A stretch of DNA of 64,000 nucleotides from Paludibacteraceae bacterium (GCA_017412245.1 JAFPYI010000038.1:1-64000); one strand, 5' to 3'. Positions 15,689 through 24,809 are shown, numbered from the stretch's first letter. Translations and numbers: made by a program. Notes: generated by a model from the letters alone, not told the origin.

Positions 15689-16938
15689 TCCATATTCTCT
15701 TTATGCTCTTAGCCGGTACAATTGCTGTATCGGCTAAGACTGCTTTAGAGAATACCAATCTACCGAAACGTCCTGCTAAATCGACTGTCTGGTTCTATCG
15801 CACGGGAGAATGGATAAAACATTACGCCATGCAAGGACTGGACTCAAACTACATCACTTTGCCTGAACATAGTTGGCGAGTGGCATTTACCAACGGTTTT
15901 GTAGGAATTCATTCCACATTCCTTGCTCAAGATATTTATACCAAAGATTTGCCACCATTTGATATGGCGATCAAATTCCAAACGACACCCAGTGTAAAAC
16001 TCGGTTTTCAAGTCGGTTTCCGTACCTTTGGATTTGGTTATTCTTGGGACGCACTCAATAACTACTCTCAAAACCTCAACTTCTCTATTGGTGGAAAAGC
16101 AATAGGTATTGAGTTCATGCATCAAAGAAGCAATAACCTAAAAGGCGCTTTTCATATTGATTCAGCCATAGAACCTACTTCTCGTTTTGGACCGAAAGAC
16201 TTTGACAATTCCATCACAAACACATCTTTGTATGTTTGGTATGCGTTGAATTCTGCCCATTATTCGCATAACGCAGCAGTCAAACAGAGTTATATTCAGC
16301 GTAAGACAGCCGGTTCTCTCTTGCTGCAAGTAGCCTACATGTCCACTCGTTTGGATTTGGATACCATCCTTCCTGCTGTTATGGGACATGTTGGAGGATT
16401 AGAGACTCATCAGGTGGGAATAGGATTAGGATACGGAATCAACTATACTCCCAACCAAGGCAAAGTGCTAATTCATCTCAGCGGTTTGGCGCAACTCATC
16501 TGTTTTACCCATAATCTGATTACTGAAGAAATCGATTCAACAGGTATCCTTGGTCTCTATCGCATTGATTCGAGATATAAAGTGCATATGACGGGAACGA
16601 TGCGTGCAGCTGTCAGTTGGGAAATCAATAAATGGGTGCATATGAATGTATGGGCGCAAGCGAATAATATTCGTTTTCAAGCCTATGCTTCGGAGACAAC
16701 CATCAGTCTTTCCGACTGGAACTGGCAAGTCAATTTAGCTGTCGGTGTTCGTTTCGGAGCAGGCAAGAAACGTGCAGATCATATTCTCGATTTGGAGGAA
16801 GCATATCTGAATTTAGAGAATCCGCCGTTACCGGAAACAGAGGAAGAACCTAAACCGGAAAAACCGAAACGACGCGAGATGAAACATGTCGAACTTCCGC
16901 AATGGATAACTGACTATTTCTATTCTCCACGACCGTAA
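15667..16938 (+). CDS. DUF4421 family outer-membrane protein
   Basis: The 423-residue product has a signal peptide (hydrophobic run HSLVHILFMLLAGTIAVSAK) and a beta-barrel-like body with alternating strands (VKLGFQVGFRTFGFGYSWDAL, GSLLLQVAYMSTRLDLD, HQVGIGLGYGINYTP, WNWQVNLAVGVRFGAGKK). The sequence pattern fits the DUF4421 family of Bacteroidota outer-membrane proteins of unknown function. A proline- and glutamate-rich segment (PPLPETEEEPKPEKPKRRE) precedes a short hydrophobic end (VELPQWITDYFYSPRP). The start ATG at 15667 lies inside the CoA-transferase gene in another frame, so translation may be coupled. Confidence 0.75.
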   Translation: MGKLHSLVHILFMLLAGTIAVSAKTALENTNLPKRPAKSTVWFYRTGEWIKHYAMQGLDSNYITLPEHSWRVAFTNGFVGIHSTFLAQDIYTKDLPPFDMAIKFQTTPSVKLGFQVGFRTFGFGYSWDALNNYSQNLNFSIGGKAIGIEFMHQRSNNLKGAFHIDSAIEPTSRFGPKDFDNSITNTSLYVWYALNSAHYSHNAAVKQSYIQRKTAGSLLLQVAYMSTRLDLDTILPAVMGHVGGLETHQVGIGLGYGINYTPNQGKVLIHLSGLAQLICFTHNLITEEIDSTGILGLYRIDSRYKVHMTGTMRAAVSWEINKWVHMNVWAQANNIRFQAYASETTISLSDWNWQVNLAVGVRFGAGKKRADHILDLEEAYLNLENPPLPETEEEPKPEKPKRREMKHVELPQWITDYFYSPRP

Positions 16939-16994
16939 TTTCTATGCTTTACGGGGTGTATTGAGCAATTATTTGCAAAAAAATACACCTAAAA

Positions 16995-17027
16995 TTTGCG
17001 TATGTCGCAAAAAAGCAGTACCTTTGC
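16995..17027 (+). promoter_or_regulatory. Promoter of the lipoprotein gene at 17067
   Basis: TTTG (16995-16998), 20 bp, TACCTTTGC (17019-17027). Exact match to the consensus. Confidence 0.75.
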
Positions 17028-17066
17028 ACCCGCTTTTGAAAATTAACCCCTAAAATATTTAGAGTT

Positions 17067-17459
17067 ATGAAAAAAGTATTATTTGTTTTAGCAGCATGCT
17101 TAACCATCGCTTTAGGCTTCACAAGCTGTAATTCAGGTATCGCAAAAGTTACCGTTGAAGTAAAGGATTTTGATAATAATCCTATCGCAGATCGCAAAGT
17201 ATATTACACCGATTTGGCTTCTGTAATTATCGGAATAGCGTTGCCGGATCCGAATGCTCCTATAAAGGAGAATAATGATGACCATTTGTGCTATGGCACC
17301 ACAGGTCCTCAAGGTACAGTTACTTTTGAATATAACATTTGGGGAGATTTGATTTATTATTTCTATGTTTACGATGAGGGTGCGAACCAATGGAGAGAGC
17401 AACACGTAACACTTAAGAAAGGATATGTCAAGGAACTCTCTTTCCAAATAAACGAATAA
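17067..17459 (+). CDS. Small lipoprotein with an Ig-like/transthyretin-like fold
   Basis: The 130-residue product has a lipoprotein signal peptide (lipobox GFTSC, Cys near residue 21). After it comes one beta-sandwich-like domain: VTVEVKDFDNNPIADRKVYY and GPQGTVTFEYNIWGDLIYYFYV, with TLKKGYVKELSFQI at the end, as in carboxypeptidase-regulatory-like domains. No enzyme motif is present. It has its own strong promoter. It is probably an outer-membrane or periplasmic lipoprotein of unknown role. The tRNA-Pro gene follows 65 bases later. Confidence 0.75.
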   Translation: MKKVLFVLAACLTIALGFTSCNSGIAKVTVEVKDFDNNPIADRKVYYTDLASVIIGIALPDPNAPIKENNDDHLCYGTTGPQGTVTFEYNIWGDLIYYFYVYDEGANQWREQHVTLKKGYVKELSFQINE

Positions 17460-17524
17460 CAAGCACGCTTTGCGAAATCGAGTAAATTTGCGTTAGCAAA
17501 TAATCGAGGTAAGCGAAGCGAATC

Positions 17525-17597
17525 CGAGAAGTAGCGCAGTTGGTAGCGCACCACGTTCGGGACGTGGGGGTCGGGCGTTCGAGTCGCCTCTTCTCGA
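17525..17597 (+). tRNA. tRNA-Pro (anticodon CGG)
   Basis: Acceptor CGAGAAG (17525-17531) pairs with CTTCTCG (17590-17596) followed by discriminator A. The D arm reads GCGCAGTTGGTAGCGC. The anticodon stem CCACG/CGTGG encloses the loop TTCGGGA, giving anticodon CGG. The T arm holds the expected GTTCGAGTC. CCA is not encoded. Confidence 0.93.
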
Positions 17598-17598
17598 C

Positions 17599-17626
17599 AA
17601 AAGGACAGCTGAGGCTGTCTTTTTGT
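17599..17626 (+). terminator. Terminator after tRNA-Pro
   Basis: AAAAGGACAGC pairs with GCTGTCTTTTT across the loop TGAG. Confidence 0.75.
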
Positions 17627-17636
17627 TTGCTGGCTA

Positions 17637-18689
17637 TTAGTAGTAGATTACAGAGCCGAGGGGTTGGTCGAGGATGGACCAATCGGGATGTTTGCTGCGA
17701 AGAGTAGCAACCGTTTTATCCGGTTCATCCCATGCATGCGGAGCTAAAGAGAACTTATCGTGATGAACGGTAATGTAATTCTCGGCTTGCAAGTCTTCCA
17801 TCGCTTTTTCCAAGTATTCAGGAAGGGTATGAATATATGCCCAATTGGGGTTATATTGCCCGTTTTCCAAGACAGCCAAACTGATAGAAGGAAACATCTG
17901 TTGAATGCGTGAGAACCGGTCATCGTAGCCTCCGTCTCCACCGATATATACTCGTCTGTCTCCATTCTCTATCATGAACGAGGACCACAAGGTTTGATTG
18001 GCTCCAAACAAACGATTGGAGAAATGTCGTGTTGGCAGACAAGTGACAGATAGTTCTGTTTTCGGGGCACTGATGAATGTCTGTTGATACCAATCCATCT
18101 CTGTGATGATTTCATCGGCATATCCCCAATACCGCAGATAGGCCCCGATACCTAAAGGACAGATGACATGATGCACTTTTTCGCGAATATCACGAAGCGT
18201 AGCATAGTCCATATGATCCCAATGCTCGTGCGTGATAACCAATACGTCTATTTCGGGTAAATCTGCAGGATGATACTTATCGGTTCCTTTGAATGGTTTG
18301 AGCATCACCGAAGCCGGAAACTCGAGTTGCAGCACAGGATCAACTAAGATTTTTTGACCTCCTAAAGAGAAGAGGTAAGAAGAATGTCCGAACCAAACAA
18401 ACCAGTCTTTATCCAAAGGTAGTGCAGAAAGGTCATTTTTCTCGATTTCAACGCATTTTTTCGGTTTGCGCTCAGTAGTTCTATCTGTCAGGAAATTCCA
18501 TAACGCAGATAGTCCGGATGAATTCTTGCCCGTGAACTGAGGAGTAGGGTGTTCATTGGCAAAATGTCCGTTTATATAATGACTACTCTGCAAGACGACA
18601 GGGTCTTGACTCTTTCGTTGAAACGGATGAGGTCCGAACGCAGGGTGATGAAAAACCAGCATGAGTGTTAGGAATAATATCAACCACAT
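17637..18689 (-). CDS. Membrane-anchored metallo-beta-lactamase-fold hydrolase (UlaG/NAPE-PLD-like)
   Basis: The 350-residue protein has an N-terminal signal/anchor (MWLILFLTLMLVFHHPAF). It then shows WFGHSSYLFSLGGQKILVDPVL and the metal motif THEHWDHMDY (HxHxDH), then LPTRHFSNR and YIGGDGGYDDRF, and a final HHDKF with a metal-ligand His. This is the pattern of the MBL subgroup that includes N-acyl-phosphatidylethanolamine phospholipase D and UlaG. The start is ATG 18689: an upstream in-frame ATG at 18881 would read through a poly-A tract as a run of phenylalanines and lies upstream of the promoter (18707-18715). The substrate is unknown. Confidence 0.85.
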   Translation of the reverse strand: MWLILFLTLMLVFHHPAFGPHPFQRKSQDPVVLQSSHYINGHFANEHPTPQFTGKNSSGLSALWNFLTDRTTERKPKKCVEIEKNDLSALPLDKDWFVWFGHSSYLFSLGGQKILVDPVLQLEFPASVMLKPFKGTDKYHPADLPEIDVLVITHEHWDHMDYATLRDIREKVHHVICPLGIGAYLRYWGYADEIITEMDWYQQTFISAPKTELSVTCLPTRHFSNRLFGANQTLWSSFMIENGDRRVYIGGDGGYDDRFSRIQQMFPSISLAVLENGQYNPNWAYIHTLPEYLEKAMEDLQAENYITVHHDKFSLAPHAWDEPDKTVATLRSKHPDWSILDQPLGSVIYY

Positions 18690-18706
18690 TTTTTTGTAAG
18701 CAATGC

Positions 18707-18739
18707 GCAAAAGTACTACTTTTTTTTGACATACGCAAG
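18707..18739 (-). promoter_or_regulatory. Promoter of the MBL-fold hydrolase gene
   Basis: On the minus strand CTTG (18739-18736), 20 bp, TACTTTTGC (18715-18707), ending 18 bases before the start codon. Confidence 0.7.
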
Positions 18740-18930
18740 TTTTGGGTTTATTTATTGGAAAAAGAAAGGTAATAAAAGAAAAGAACCAAAAGAAAAAAAA
18801 AAAAAAGAAAAAGGTGCTGCTGGTGGTAGAGTATATTATATGCCCTATAATCCCATTGCGAATCTTTACCACCACCAACAACTATTTTTTTGTTAAAAGA
18901 AATTTATATTATAACTCCGGGGGGCGGCGG

Positions 18931-18980
18931 GGTGGTTAAAACCATGTGATAACCAGGTTAAAACCAGGTAAAGACCCCGT
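18931..18980. repeat. GGTTAAAACC repeat
   Basis: GTTAAAACCATG, GATAACCAGG, GTTAAAACCAGG and TAAAGACCCCG follow one another. The same kind of repeat (AAAACCACC ... GTTAAAACCCCG) is found inside the coding sequence at 44683-44732. Confidence 0.55.
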
Positions 18981-19041
18981 TTAACATAGGTCAAAAAATT
19001 TTTTTTTATTTTTTTGAGCAACACATTGTTTAATCCAACAC

Positions 19042-19250
19042 TATCTTTGCACCGAATTTGAAAATCAGGCGCATTGGCTTAGGAAGAAAATTTTTTTAGT
19101 TTTTGAGGAACACTAAAAGGGGTTTTGTATTATCTTTGCATCGAATTTCATAAGAAGGGCGAAAAACTCTGAGCAAAAATGAGCAGGAAGAAAGAATGTG
19201 CTTTTTATGGAAGAAAATTTGCATATATCAAAAATAAATTGTAATTTTGC
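19042..19250 (+). promoter_or_regulatory. Three successive -7 boxes before the lipoprotein gene
   Basis: TATCTTTGC occurs at 19042-19050 and again at 19131-19139, and TAATTTTGC at 19242-19250. The last has a correctly spaced TTTG at 19218-19221 (20 bp) and lies 37 bases before the ATG, so it is the likely main promoter. The first two share their upstream and downstream bases and look like a duplication. Confidence 0.5.
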
Positions 19251-19287
19251 ACTCGCATAATTGATAAACCATTAAAATTTTTACCAT

Positions 19288-20052
19288 ATGAAAAAGTTAT
19301 TATACATAGCATTAGCCGCATTAGTGTTGCTGGGTTGTAACCCGAATGACCCGAAGATTCCGAGTAAAGACAAGAAGATGTTAGACAAAGCCGCTCAAGG
19401 CGTTCTGAATCTGTTGGGACAGAAACAGAAGAATGCCATAAGCGCTGCAGAAGAATTAGGTTTCGTAGATGTTTCTGATTTAGGTTCCCTTCCTGTACGA
19501 TTAGGCATAAAAGCCAAAGAAAATACAGAGAATATAGACCTTCTGTATGGCGATGTAGAGGCATATACGGAAGCATTGGAGAGTGGAGATGACGAATTTG
19601 AGGAATTCATTGACACGCATATTGTGCAAAACCACCAAATATTCGTGATACTCACATTAGGCATCGAAGATGGCAAAGTGATAGATATCACAGGTATTCT
19701 TTTAGCCGGTCAAGAAACGAAGAATATCCCTAATCTCTATCTATCATTTAGCAAGAATGTATTCTTGAGCATGGATGAAAAGAGTCGTGAGTGGATTGGA
19801 ATGTTATGTGAGATGGAAGACATCAATGATGGCGCTTATGAGAGTTACGGAACGAAAAAACGTGATGATTTCGAGGAAGATTTCAAGACTTACACCTTCC
19901 CCTACGCGTATGAAGATGCAACAGATCAACCGAAGAAATCAGCACAGCAACGCACTTATACGCTAAAATGGCATACAGGTGATAATGTAAGTGACGCTGA
20001 TTATATGCAAGACTTAGTAATAGGTGATTTCTTCGCTATGTTCATGGACTGA
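19288..20052 (+). CDS. Lipoprotein of unknown function
   Basis: The 254-residue product has a short lipoprotein signal (LAALVLLGC, Cys at residue 17) and a mixed helical and acidic body: LDKAAQGVLNLLGQ, DVEAYTEALESGDDEFEEFIDTH, a central beta section (IFVILTLGIEDGKVIDITGILL) and a C-terminal part (TYTLKWHTGDNV, LVIGDFFAMFMD). No family is recognised. A flavodoxin gene follows 31 bases later in the same direction, so the two are probably one operon driven by the promoter at 19242. Confidence 0.7.
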   Translation: MKKLLYIALAALVLLGCNPNDPKIPSKDKKMLDKAAQGVLNLLGQKQKNAISAAEELGFVDVSDLGSLPVRLGIKAKENTENIDLLYGDVEAYTEALESGDDEFEEFIDTHIVQNHQIFVILTLGIEDGKVIDITGILLAGQETKNIPNLYLSFSKNVFLSMDEKSREWIGMLCEMEDINDGAYESYGTKKRDDFEEDFKTYTFPYAYEDATDQPKKSAQQRTYTLKWHTGDNVSDADYMQDLVIGDFFAMFMD

Positions 20053-20083
20053 TAAAAATAGATTATTATAAATTTTTGTATAT

Positions 20084-20572
20084 ATGAAAAAGCTCTTTTA
20101 CATATTATTAGCCGCGATGATGACTTGTAGTATAGAAGCCAAAACATTAGTTGTTTATTTCTCGGCAACGGGAACGACAAAAGCTGCTGCGCAAAAGATA
20201 GCCGGCGAGCAGAAAGCTATTCTTTGGGAAATAGAACCGGCAGAAAAATATACTGCTGCCGACCTTGACTGGAGAAACAAAAAATCCCGTTCGTCCATTG
20301 AGATGGCGGACGCAGAAGCAAGACCGACTATCAAACAATGCACCAATATTCAACCCTATGACGTTATTTATGTCGGTTATCCTATTTGGTGGGGCATCTG
20401 TCCGCGAATCATCAATTCATGGATAGACAATAATCTGCCGCAATTGGAAGGAAAAAAACTTATTCCGTTTGCAACCAGCGGCAGCAGTACGATAGAGCAA
20501 TCGGTGGAATATCTTCGTCAGACTTACCCGACGCTTAACTGGCAAGACGGTATATTGATGAATAGAAGATAG
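20084..20572 (+). CDS. Flavodoxin-family protein
   Basis: The 162-residue protein begins with a possible signal peptide (MKKLFYILLAAMMTCSIEAK) and then carries the FMN phosphate loop LVVYFSATGTTKAAAQKIA. The flavin-contact motif YDVIYVGYPIWWGICPRIINSWID follows, and then LIPFATSGSSTIEQSVEYL. Flavodoxins of this group shuttle electrons at low potential; an exported version would act in the periplasm, which is unusual. If the N-terminal run is only a membrane anchor it could face either side. It is co-directional with the lipoprotein gene before it. Confidence 0.85.
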   Translation: MKKLFYILLAAMMTCSIEAKTLVVYFSATGTTKAAAQKIAGEQKAILWEIEPAEKYTAADLDWRNKKSRSSIEMADAEARPTIKQCTNIQPYDVIYVGYPIWWGICPRIINSWIDNNLPQLEGKKLIPFATSGSSTIEQSVEYLRQTYPTLNWQDGILMNRR

Positions 20573-20597
20573 TTTTCGAAATGAAATAATCATATAC

Positions 20598-20627
20598 AAA
20601 AAACCACCCCGTATGGAGTGGTTTTTG
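20598..20627. terminator. Bidirectional terminator between flavodoxin and tRNA-Met
   Basis: AAAAACCAC and GTGGTTTTT form the stem around CCCGTATGGA, with A and T runs on both sides so it can serve both converging transcripts. Confidence 0.75.
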
Positions 20628-20701
20628 TAGCGGGACCCAGGATTGAACTGGGGACCTCATGATTATGAATCATGCGCTCTAACCAGCTGAGCTATCCCGC
20701 C
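20628..20701 (-). tRNA. tRNA-Met (elongator, anticodon CAT)
   Basis: On the minus strand the acceptor GGCGGGA pairs with TCCCGCT plus discriminator A. The D arm reads AGCTCAGCTGGTTAGAGC. The anticodon stem CATGA/TCATG encloses TTCATAA, giving CAT. The T arm contains GTTCAATCC. The G1-U72 pair and D arm fit the elongator rather than the initiator; a lysidine-modified tRNA-Ile2 is less likely but not excluded. Confidence 0.88.
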
Positions 20702-20743
20702 ATGCTTTTCTTAAGCAAAACTGCTCTCGAATCAAAAGCGGGT

Positions 20744-20776
20744 GCAAAAGTACTGCTTTTTTTTGACATACGCAAA
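20744..20776 (-). promoter_or_regulatory. Promoter of tRNA-Met
   Basis: On the minus strand TTTG (20776-20773), 20 bp, TACTTTTGC (20752-20744). Exact consensus. Confidence 0.7.
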
Positions 20777-20809
20777 TTTTTAGGCATTTTTTTGCAAAAG
20801 GAAGGTGTT

Positions 20810-22885
20810 TTATCCTACTTGCGTGCCATTTTTGACGGGTGCCGAAACAGTAGTTACCACTAATTTGCCATCAGCATCTTCTGCGGAGAGAATCATTCCC
20901 TGACTCTCAATTCCCATCATCTTACGCGGCGGGAAATTAGCGATGAACAGTACTTGTTTCCCAACGAGCACAGACGGATCCGGATACGACTGAGCAATAC
21001 CGCTTAGAATGGTACGTCCACCCATTCCGTCATCCAATTTGAACTGCAACAGACGTTCGGATTTTTTTACCGGTGTGCACTCTAAAACAGTAGCCACACG
21101 GATGTCATTTTTTCCGAATTCATCGATATTTGTGAGCTCTTTGATAGCGTTTGGTTGCCAGTTTTTCAGTGCTTCTGCTTGTGCTGCTTTTTCGTTCTCG
21201 GCTTTGATACGTGCCAAACGGTCCAGTTGTGCTTGAATAGCATCATCTTCGATTTTCTCAAACAGCAGACTCACTTCGCCCAATTGGTGTCCTTCCTCCA
21301 GCAAATCAATACGTCCTAAATCATCCCAACCGATAGTATTATCGAGCACCAGCATATTGCGTAATTTTTCCGATGAGAACGGCAGGAAGGGTTCAAAAGC
21401 GATAGCCAGATTAGCAGCAATCTGCAGCGACAGGTTAAGCACAGTTGCCGTACGAGCCATATCCGTCTTCGCTAATTTCCAAGGCTCGGTATCAGCTAAG
21501 TATTTATTACCGATTCGTGCTAAATTCATTGCCTCACGTTGTGCGTCGCGGAAACGGAAGTCATCCAGCAGACTCTCAATTTGCGATTTATAACCGGTGA
21601 TTTGTGCCATCACTTCTTTATCGTACTCCGTCCACTCTCCGCACGCGGGCACGCGTCCTTCAAAATATTTATTAGTCAGCACGAGTGCACGGTTGATGAA
21701 ATTGCCGTAGATAGCCACCAATTCGTTATTGTTACGCGCTTGGAAATCCGCCCATGTGAAATCATTATCTTTCGTCTCCGGAGCATTGGCAGTGAGCACA
21801 TAACGCAGGACATCTTGTTTGCCCGGGAAATCGACGAGATACTCATTGAGCCACACAGCCCAATTGCGAGAAGTGGAAATCTTATCTCCCTCAAGGTTCA
21901 AAAACTCATTCGACGGTACATTATCCGGCAGATTATATCCTTGCGCTTTGAGCATAGACGGGAAAACGATACAGTGGAAAACGATATTATCTTTTCCGAT
22001 GAAATGGATCATTCTTGTATCATTTTGCTTCCACCATTTCTCCCAATTGCCGAATTTTTCGGGTTGTGCTTCGCATAACTCGATGGTATTGGAGATATAT
22101 CCGATAGGAGCGTCAAACCACACATACAGCACTTTGCCTTCAGCTCCTTCTACCGGAACAGGAATACCCCAATCGAGGTCACGTGTTACCGCACGTGGTT
22201 TGAGTCCTCCGTCGAGCCAAGATTTGCATTGTCCGTACACATTCGGGCGCCATTCTTTGTGTTGGTTCAGAATCCAGTCTTCCAACCAAGGTTGATAATC
22301 ATTGAGCGGGAGATACCAGTGTTTGGTCTCTTTCTTTGTCAACGGATTACCGGTCTCGGCATTATAAGGATTAATCAGTTCATCCGGAGAGAGCGTAGCA
22401 CCGCATTTCTCGCATTGGTCACCATAGGCGCCCTGTGCATGGCATCTCGGACACTCACCACGAATGTTTCTATCCGTGAGGAAATGTCCTGTTTGCGGGT
22501 CATAGAACTCTTCAGACACTTCTTCGAGGAATTGTCCTGCGTCATACATCTTACGGAAATAATCTGCAGCGAACTGATGATGCGTTTTGGAAGTCGTTCG
22601 TGAATAAACATCAAAACTGATACCGAATTCTTCAAACGAGCGTTTGATGAGTTCATGATAACGATCAACCACTTGTTGTGTGGTTATTCCTTCTTTTCTT
22701 GCGCGTATAGTCACGGGCACGCCATGCTCGTCACTACCACCGACAAAAAGCACTTCTTGCCCTCTCAAACGGAGGTAACGTGCATAAATATCCGCAGGAA
22801 CATATACGCCTGCGAGATGTCCGATATGCACAGGACCGTTGGCGTAAGGCAGTGCAGAAGTGATTAAAGTGCGATTAAATGCCAT
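20810..22885 (-). CDS. metG: Methionyl-tRNA synthetase
   Basis: The 691-residue enzyme charges tRNA-Met. Class I motifs are clear: [16 protein letters not shown] (HIGH), a zinc knuckle [33 protein letters not shown], and the KMSKS variant GDKISTS. The C-terminus has the EMAP/Trbp111-type OB domain used for tRNA binding and dimerisation ([34 protein letters not shown]). The start is ATG 22885 ([17 protein letters not shown]); a longer frame exists upstream but the promoter -7 box (22990-22998) and family length favour this one. Curiously, tRNA-Met lies just downstream of it, with its own promoter. Confidence 0.95.
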   Translation of the reverse strand: MAFNRTLITSALPYANGPVHIGHLAGVYVPADIYARYLRLRGQEVLFVGGSDEHGVPVTIRARKEGITTQQVVDRYHELIKRSFEEFGISFDVYSRTTSKTHHQFAADYFRKMYDAGQFLEEVSEEFYDPQTGHFLTDRNIRGECPRCHAQGAYGDQCEKCGATLSPDELINPYNAETGNPLTKKETKHWYLPLNDYQPWLEDWILNQHKEWRPNVYGQCKSWLDGGLKPRAVTRDLDWGIPVPVEGAEGKVLYVWFDAPIGYISNTIELCEAQPEKFGNWEKWWKQNDTRMIHFIGKDNIVFHCIVFPSMLKAQGYNLPDNVPSNEFLNLEGDKISTSRNWAVWLNEYLVDFPGKQDVLRYVLTANAPETKDNDFTWADFQARNNNELVAIYGNFINRALVLTNKYFEGRVPACGEWTEYDKEVMAQITGYKSQIESLLDDFRFRDAQREAMNLARIGNKYLADTEPWKLAKTDMARTATVLNLSLQIAANLAIAFEPFLPFSSEKLRNMLVLDNTIGWDDLGRIDLLEEGHQLGEVSLLFEKIEDDAIQAQLDRLARIKAENEKAAQAEALKNWQPNAIKELTNIDEFGKNDIRVATVLECTPVKKSERLLQFKLDDGMGGRTILSGIAQSYPDPSVLVGKQVLFIANFPPRKMMGIESQGMILSAEDADGKLVVTTVSAPVKNGTQVG

Positions 22886-22920
22886 ATTTTGTGTATTTTT
22901 TGTACAGAATGTTAAAAAAA

Positions 22921-22953
22921 TTTGTGTATATAATTTTTTTTTGCTACTTTTGC
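22921..22953 (+). promoter_or_regulatory. Promoter of the outer-membrane protein gene at 23009
   Basis: TTTG (22921-22924), 20 bp, TACTTTTGC (22945-22953). Exact consensus. Confidence 0.75.
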
Positions 22954-22989
22954 GCCGCAAAAGAGTCAACCCCTCTTGGGAAATCGCCT

Positions 22990-23022
22990 GCAAAGGTACT
23001 ACAAAAAAATGAAACAAACAAA
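22990..23022 (-). promoter_or_regulatory. Promoter of metG, overlapping the start of the neighbouring gene
   Basis: On the minus strand TTTG (23022-23019), 20 bp, TACCTTTGC (22998-22990). The -33 box lies in codons 4-5 of the divergent gene. Confidence 0.7.
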
Positions 23023-24031
23023 TTATTCAGTGAAAAAACATCAATACCGGTTGATATTCTTGTTCACGTTGCTCTTTTCTCTGACTGCTCAGGCAGAGGT
23101 GAAGAATTATGTGGGTGCATATGCTAATTTGGGCGAGTGGTCACTATTAGCGGCAAACAGTAAATACAGTACCAGTTTTGGTGTTGCAGGTGGATTAGGT
23201 TTCCAATACGAATTACGAGTAGGTCCTAAGTACAGTCAGACACATTTCCTGCTTGATTTAGGTGTTGGTGCCTGGGGAGGAATGACCAGTTTCATTCAAG
23301 GAAGCAACCAAAACATCACGCTACCGAACCAAACCGACTTAGACGGAGATAATTTCGACTACGTCTATGAACTGCAGAACCGTCAAGACAAATATAATAA
23401 TCTTGCTCTTCAAGTACCTTTAATGGTGGGTGTGCAGCACCGTAAGTTCTATATGTTAGCCGGTGTAAAAGTAGGTGCTAACCTATGGACAAAGACCAAA
23501 TCGACTGCGATGTTAACCACCTATGGTTTGTATGAAGGCTTAGATCCTTTCCGCAATATGCCGGAGTATCAGTTCTTCAGTGATAAACCTTTGTCAGGCG
23601 GTGTTAAGACCAGTTTGAATTTTGATTTGGATTTAAGTTTTGAGATTGGTGGCCGTATAGGCGCTGTATATGATGGTACGGGCTTTGATATTCCAAAAAG
23701 CAAAGTGGAATACCGTTTAGCAGCATTCGTCGATTACGGTCTGATGGATTTGCATAAGAAAGGTACTGAGGAAGCCTTGATTGCTCCGTCTGGTTATAAC
23801 ACCGGTGAGACAGCTCCGGTATATAACACCACCTCGATGTTAGACAACCTCGTGATGAACGATATCATGTCCACAGAAGGTTTTGCCAGTTCGGTAAACA
23901 ACCTGATGATTGGTCTGAAATTCACGATTCTCTTCCAAATGCCGGAGTCAGGCACTTGTATCCTGTGCCGCGACAACTACCACAGCACTGTTCGCTCAGG
24001 ACGGCGTGGAGGAGTGAAGTACGAGGAATAA
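23009..24031 (+). CDS. Outer-membrane beta-barrel protein, hypothetical
   Basis: The 340-residue product has a signal peptide ([16 protein letters not shown]) and repeated amphipathic strands ([99 protein letters not shown]), which fits a PorT/OmpA-like 8-10 strand barrel. After the last strand comes an extension, [12 protein letters not shown] and an Arg-rich end, carrying a CxxC pair. The start is ATG 23009, after the promoter. The last 36 bases overlap the end of the c-di-AMP synthase gene on the other strand. The family is not certain. Confidence 0.7.
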   Translation: MKQTNYSVKKHQYRLIFLFTLLFSLTAQAEVKNYVGAYANLGEWSLLAANSKYSTSFGVAGGLGFQYELRVGPKYSQTHFLLDLGVGAWGGMTSFIQGSNQNITLPNQTDLDGDNFDYVYELQNRQDKYNNLALQVPLMVGVQHRKFYMLAGVKVGANLWTKTKSTAMLTTYGLYEGLDPFRNMPEYQFFSDKPLSGGVKTSLNFDLDLSFEIGGRIGAVYDGTGFDIPKSKVEYRLAAFVDYGLMDLHKKGTEEALIAPSGYNTGETAPVYNTTSMLDNLVMNDIMSTEGFASSVNNLMIGLKFTILFQMPESGTCILCRDNYHSTVRSGRRGGVKYEE

Positions 24032-24763
24032 TTCATCCGCTTTCACTTCACGTATTTGACCTTCATTTGCAACAGATATGTTGCCCGTTTCTTCAGACAC
24101 TACGATACACGTGGCGTCTGTTTTTTCAGTTAGTCCGAGTGCGGCGCGATGACGCAAACCGTAGTGTTGAGGGATATCCTGATTTTTGCTGACCGGTAAG
24201 ATACATCCTGCGGCTTTGAGACGGCCATGACGTACCACTAATGCACCATCGTGAAGAGGGGTATTCTTAAAGAAAATATTCTCAATCAGTCGTGCCGATA
24301 CTTCCGCATTAAGCCATTCACCGGTATCGGTATATTCTTTTAGAGACCCTTCTCCCGACAAAACAATAAGGGCACCGGTTTTTGTGGAAGACATATGTCG
24401 GCATGCTTGCGTGATTTCCAAGATTTGTTGACGTGAGGCCGTTTCTTCCAGTGCTTCTGTTTTTTTGCGGAAGATTTTCCATGACGAGAATCGCGCACCG
24501 AGACGATTGAAGAACATACGAATCTCTTCCTGGAAGATGATGATTAATGCAATGGCGCCGACAGAGATGATTCGGTCGAACAAGGCTCCTGTGAGTTCGA
24601 GTTGGAAAACAAAACTAACGAGAAACCATACAACGATGAAAGCGAGAATACCCCAGAAGAGATTCGCTGCACCCGTTCTACGCAAAAGACGATAAGTCTC
24701 ATACAGAATAGTGGCGACAAGTAGTATGTCAATCAGGTCCTTAAAACCGAAAGAGAAAGCCAT
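23996..24763 (-). CDS. cdaA: Diadenylate cyclase (c-di-AMP synthase, CdaA type)
   Basis: CdaA/DacA makes the second messenger c-di-AMP from two ATP at the inner membrane. The protein has three N-terminal membrane helices (LIDILLVATILYETY, NLFWGILAFIVVWFLVSFVF, IISVGAIALIIIFQEEIRMF) followed by the DisA_N domain with GALIVLS, the active-site DGALVV and RHRAALGLTEKTDATCIVVSEETG. I start at ATG 24763 (MAFSFGFKD); an ATG three codons upstream at 24772 is an alternative. It follows folP in the same direction across a repeat element, so the pair is probably one operon. No CdaR-like partner is adjacent. Confidence 0.93.
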   Translation of the reverse strand: MAFSFGFKDLIDILLVATILYETYRLLRRTGAANLFWGILAFIVVWFLVSFVFQLELTGALFDRIISVGAIALIIIFQEEIRMFFNRLGARFSSWKIFRKKTEALEETASRQQILEITQACRHMSSTKTGALIVLSGEGSLKEYTDTGEWLNAEVSARLIENIFFKNTPLHDGALVVRHGRLKAAGCILPVSKNQDIPQHYGLRHRAALGLTEKTDATCIVVSEETGNISVANEGQIREVKADELFLVLHSSTPS

Positions 24764-24781
24764 GATATGCATAGGATTCGT

Positions 24782-24807
24782 GTTTAGCGGGCAGAGCCCT
24801 ATTTAGT
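24782..24807. repeat. GC palindrome repeat behind folP (second copy)
   Basis: GTTTAGCGGGCAGAGCCCT followed by ATTTAGTG is the reverse complement of the unit at 1848-1866. The gene that ends here (folP) stops within or directly at the repeat's CACTAA part. Confidence 0.75.
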
Positions 24808-24809
24808 GA

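Larger units (their letters stand above)
18740..19287. other. Gene-free stretch: poly-A tract, repeats and three promoter-like boxes
   Basis: It contains a long A-rich run (about 18780-18813), a repeat of GGTTAAAACC units (18931-18980), and two similar blocks that each read TTTTTTGAG(C/G)AACAC ... TATCTTTGC followed by (A)TCGAATTT. I see no convincing gene. Confidence 0.6.

Noticed and set aside
18689..18881. Longer N-terminus of the MBL-fold hydrolase, starting 18881
   Set aside because: It would read a poly-A tract as phenylalanines and lie upstream of the promoter; ATG 18689 gives a normal signal peptide.
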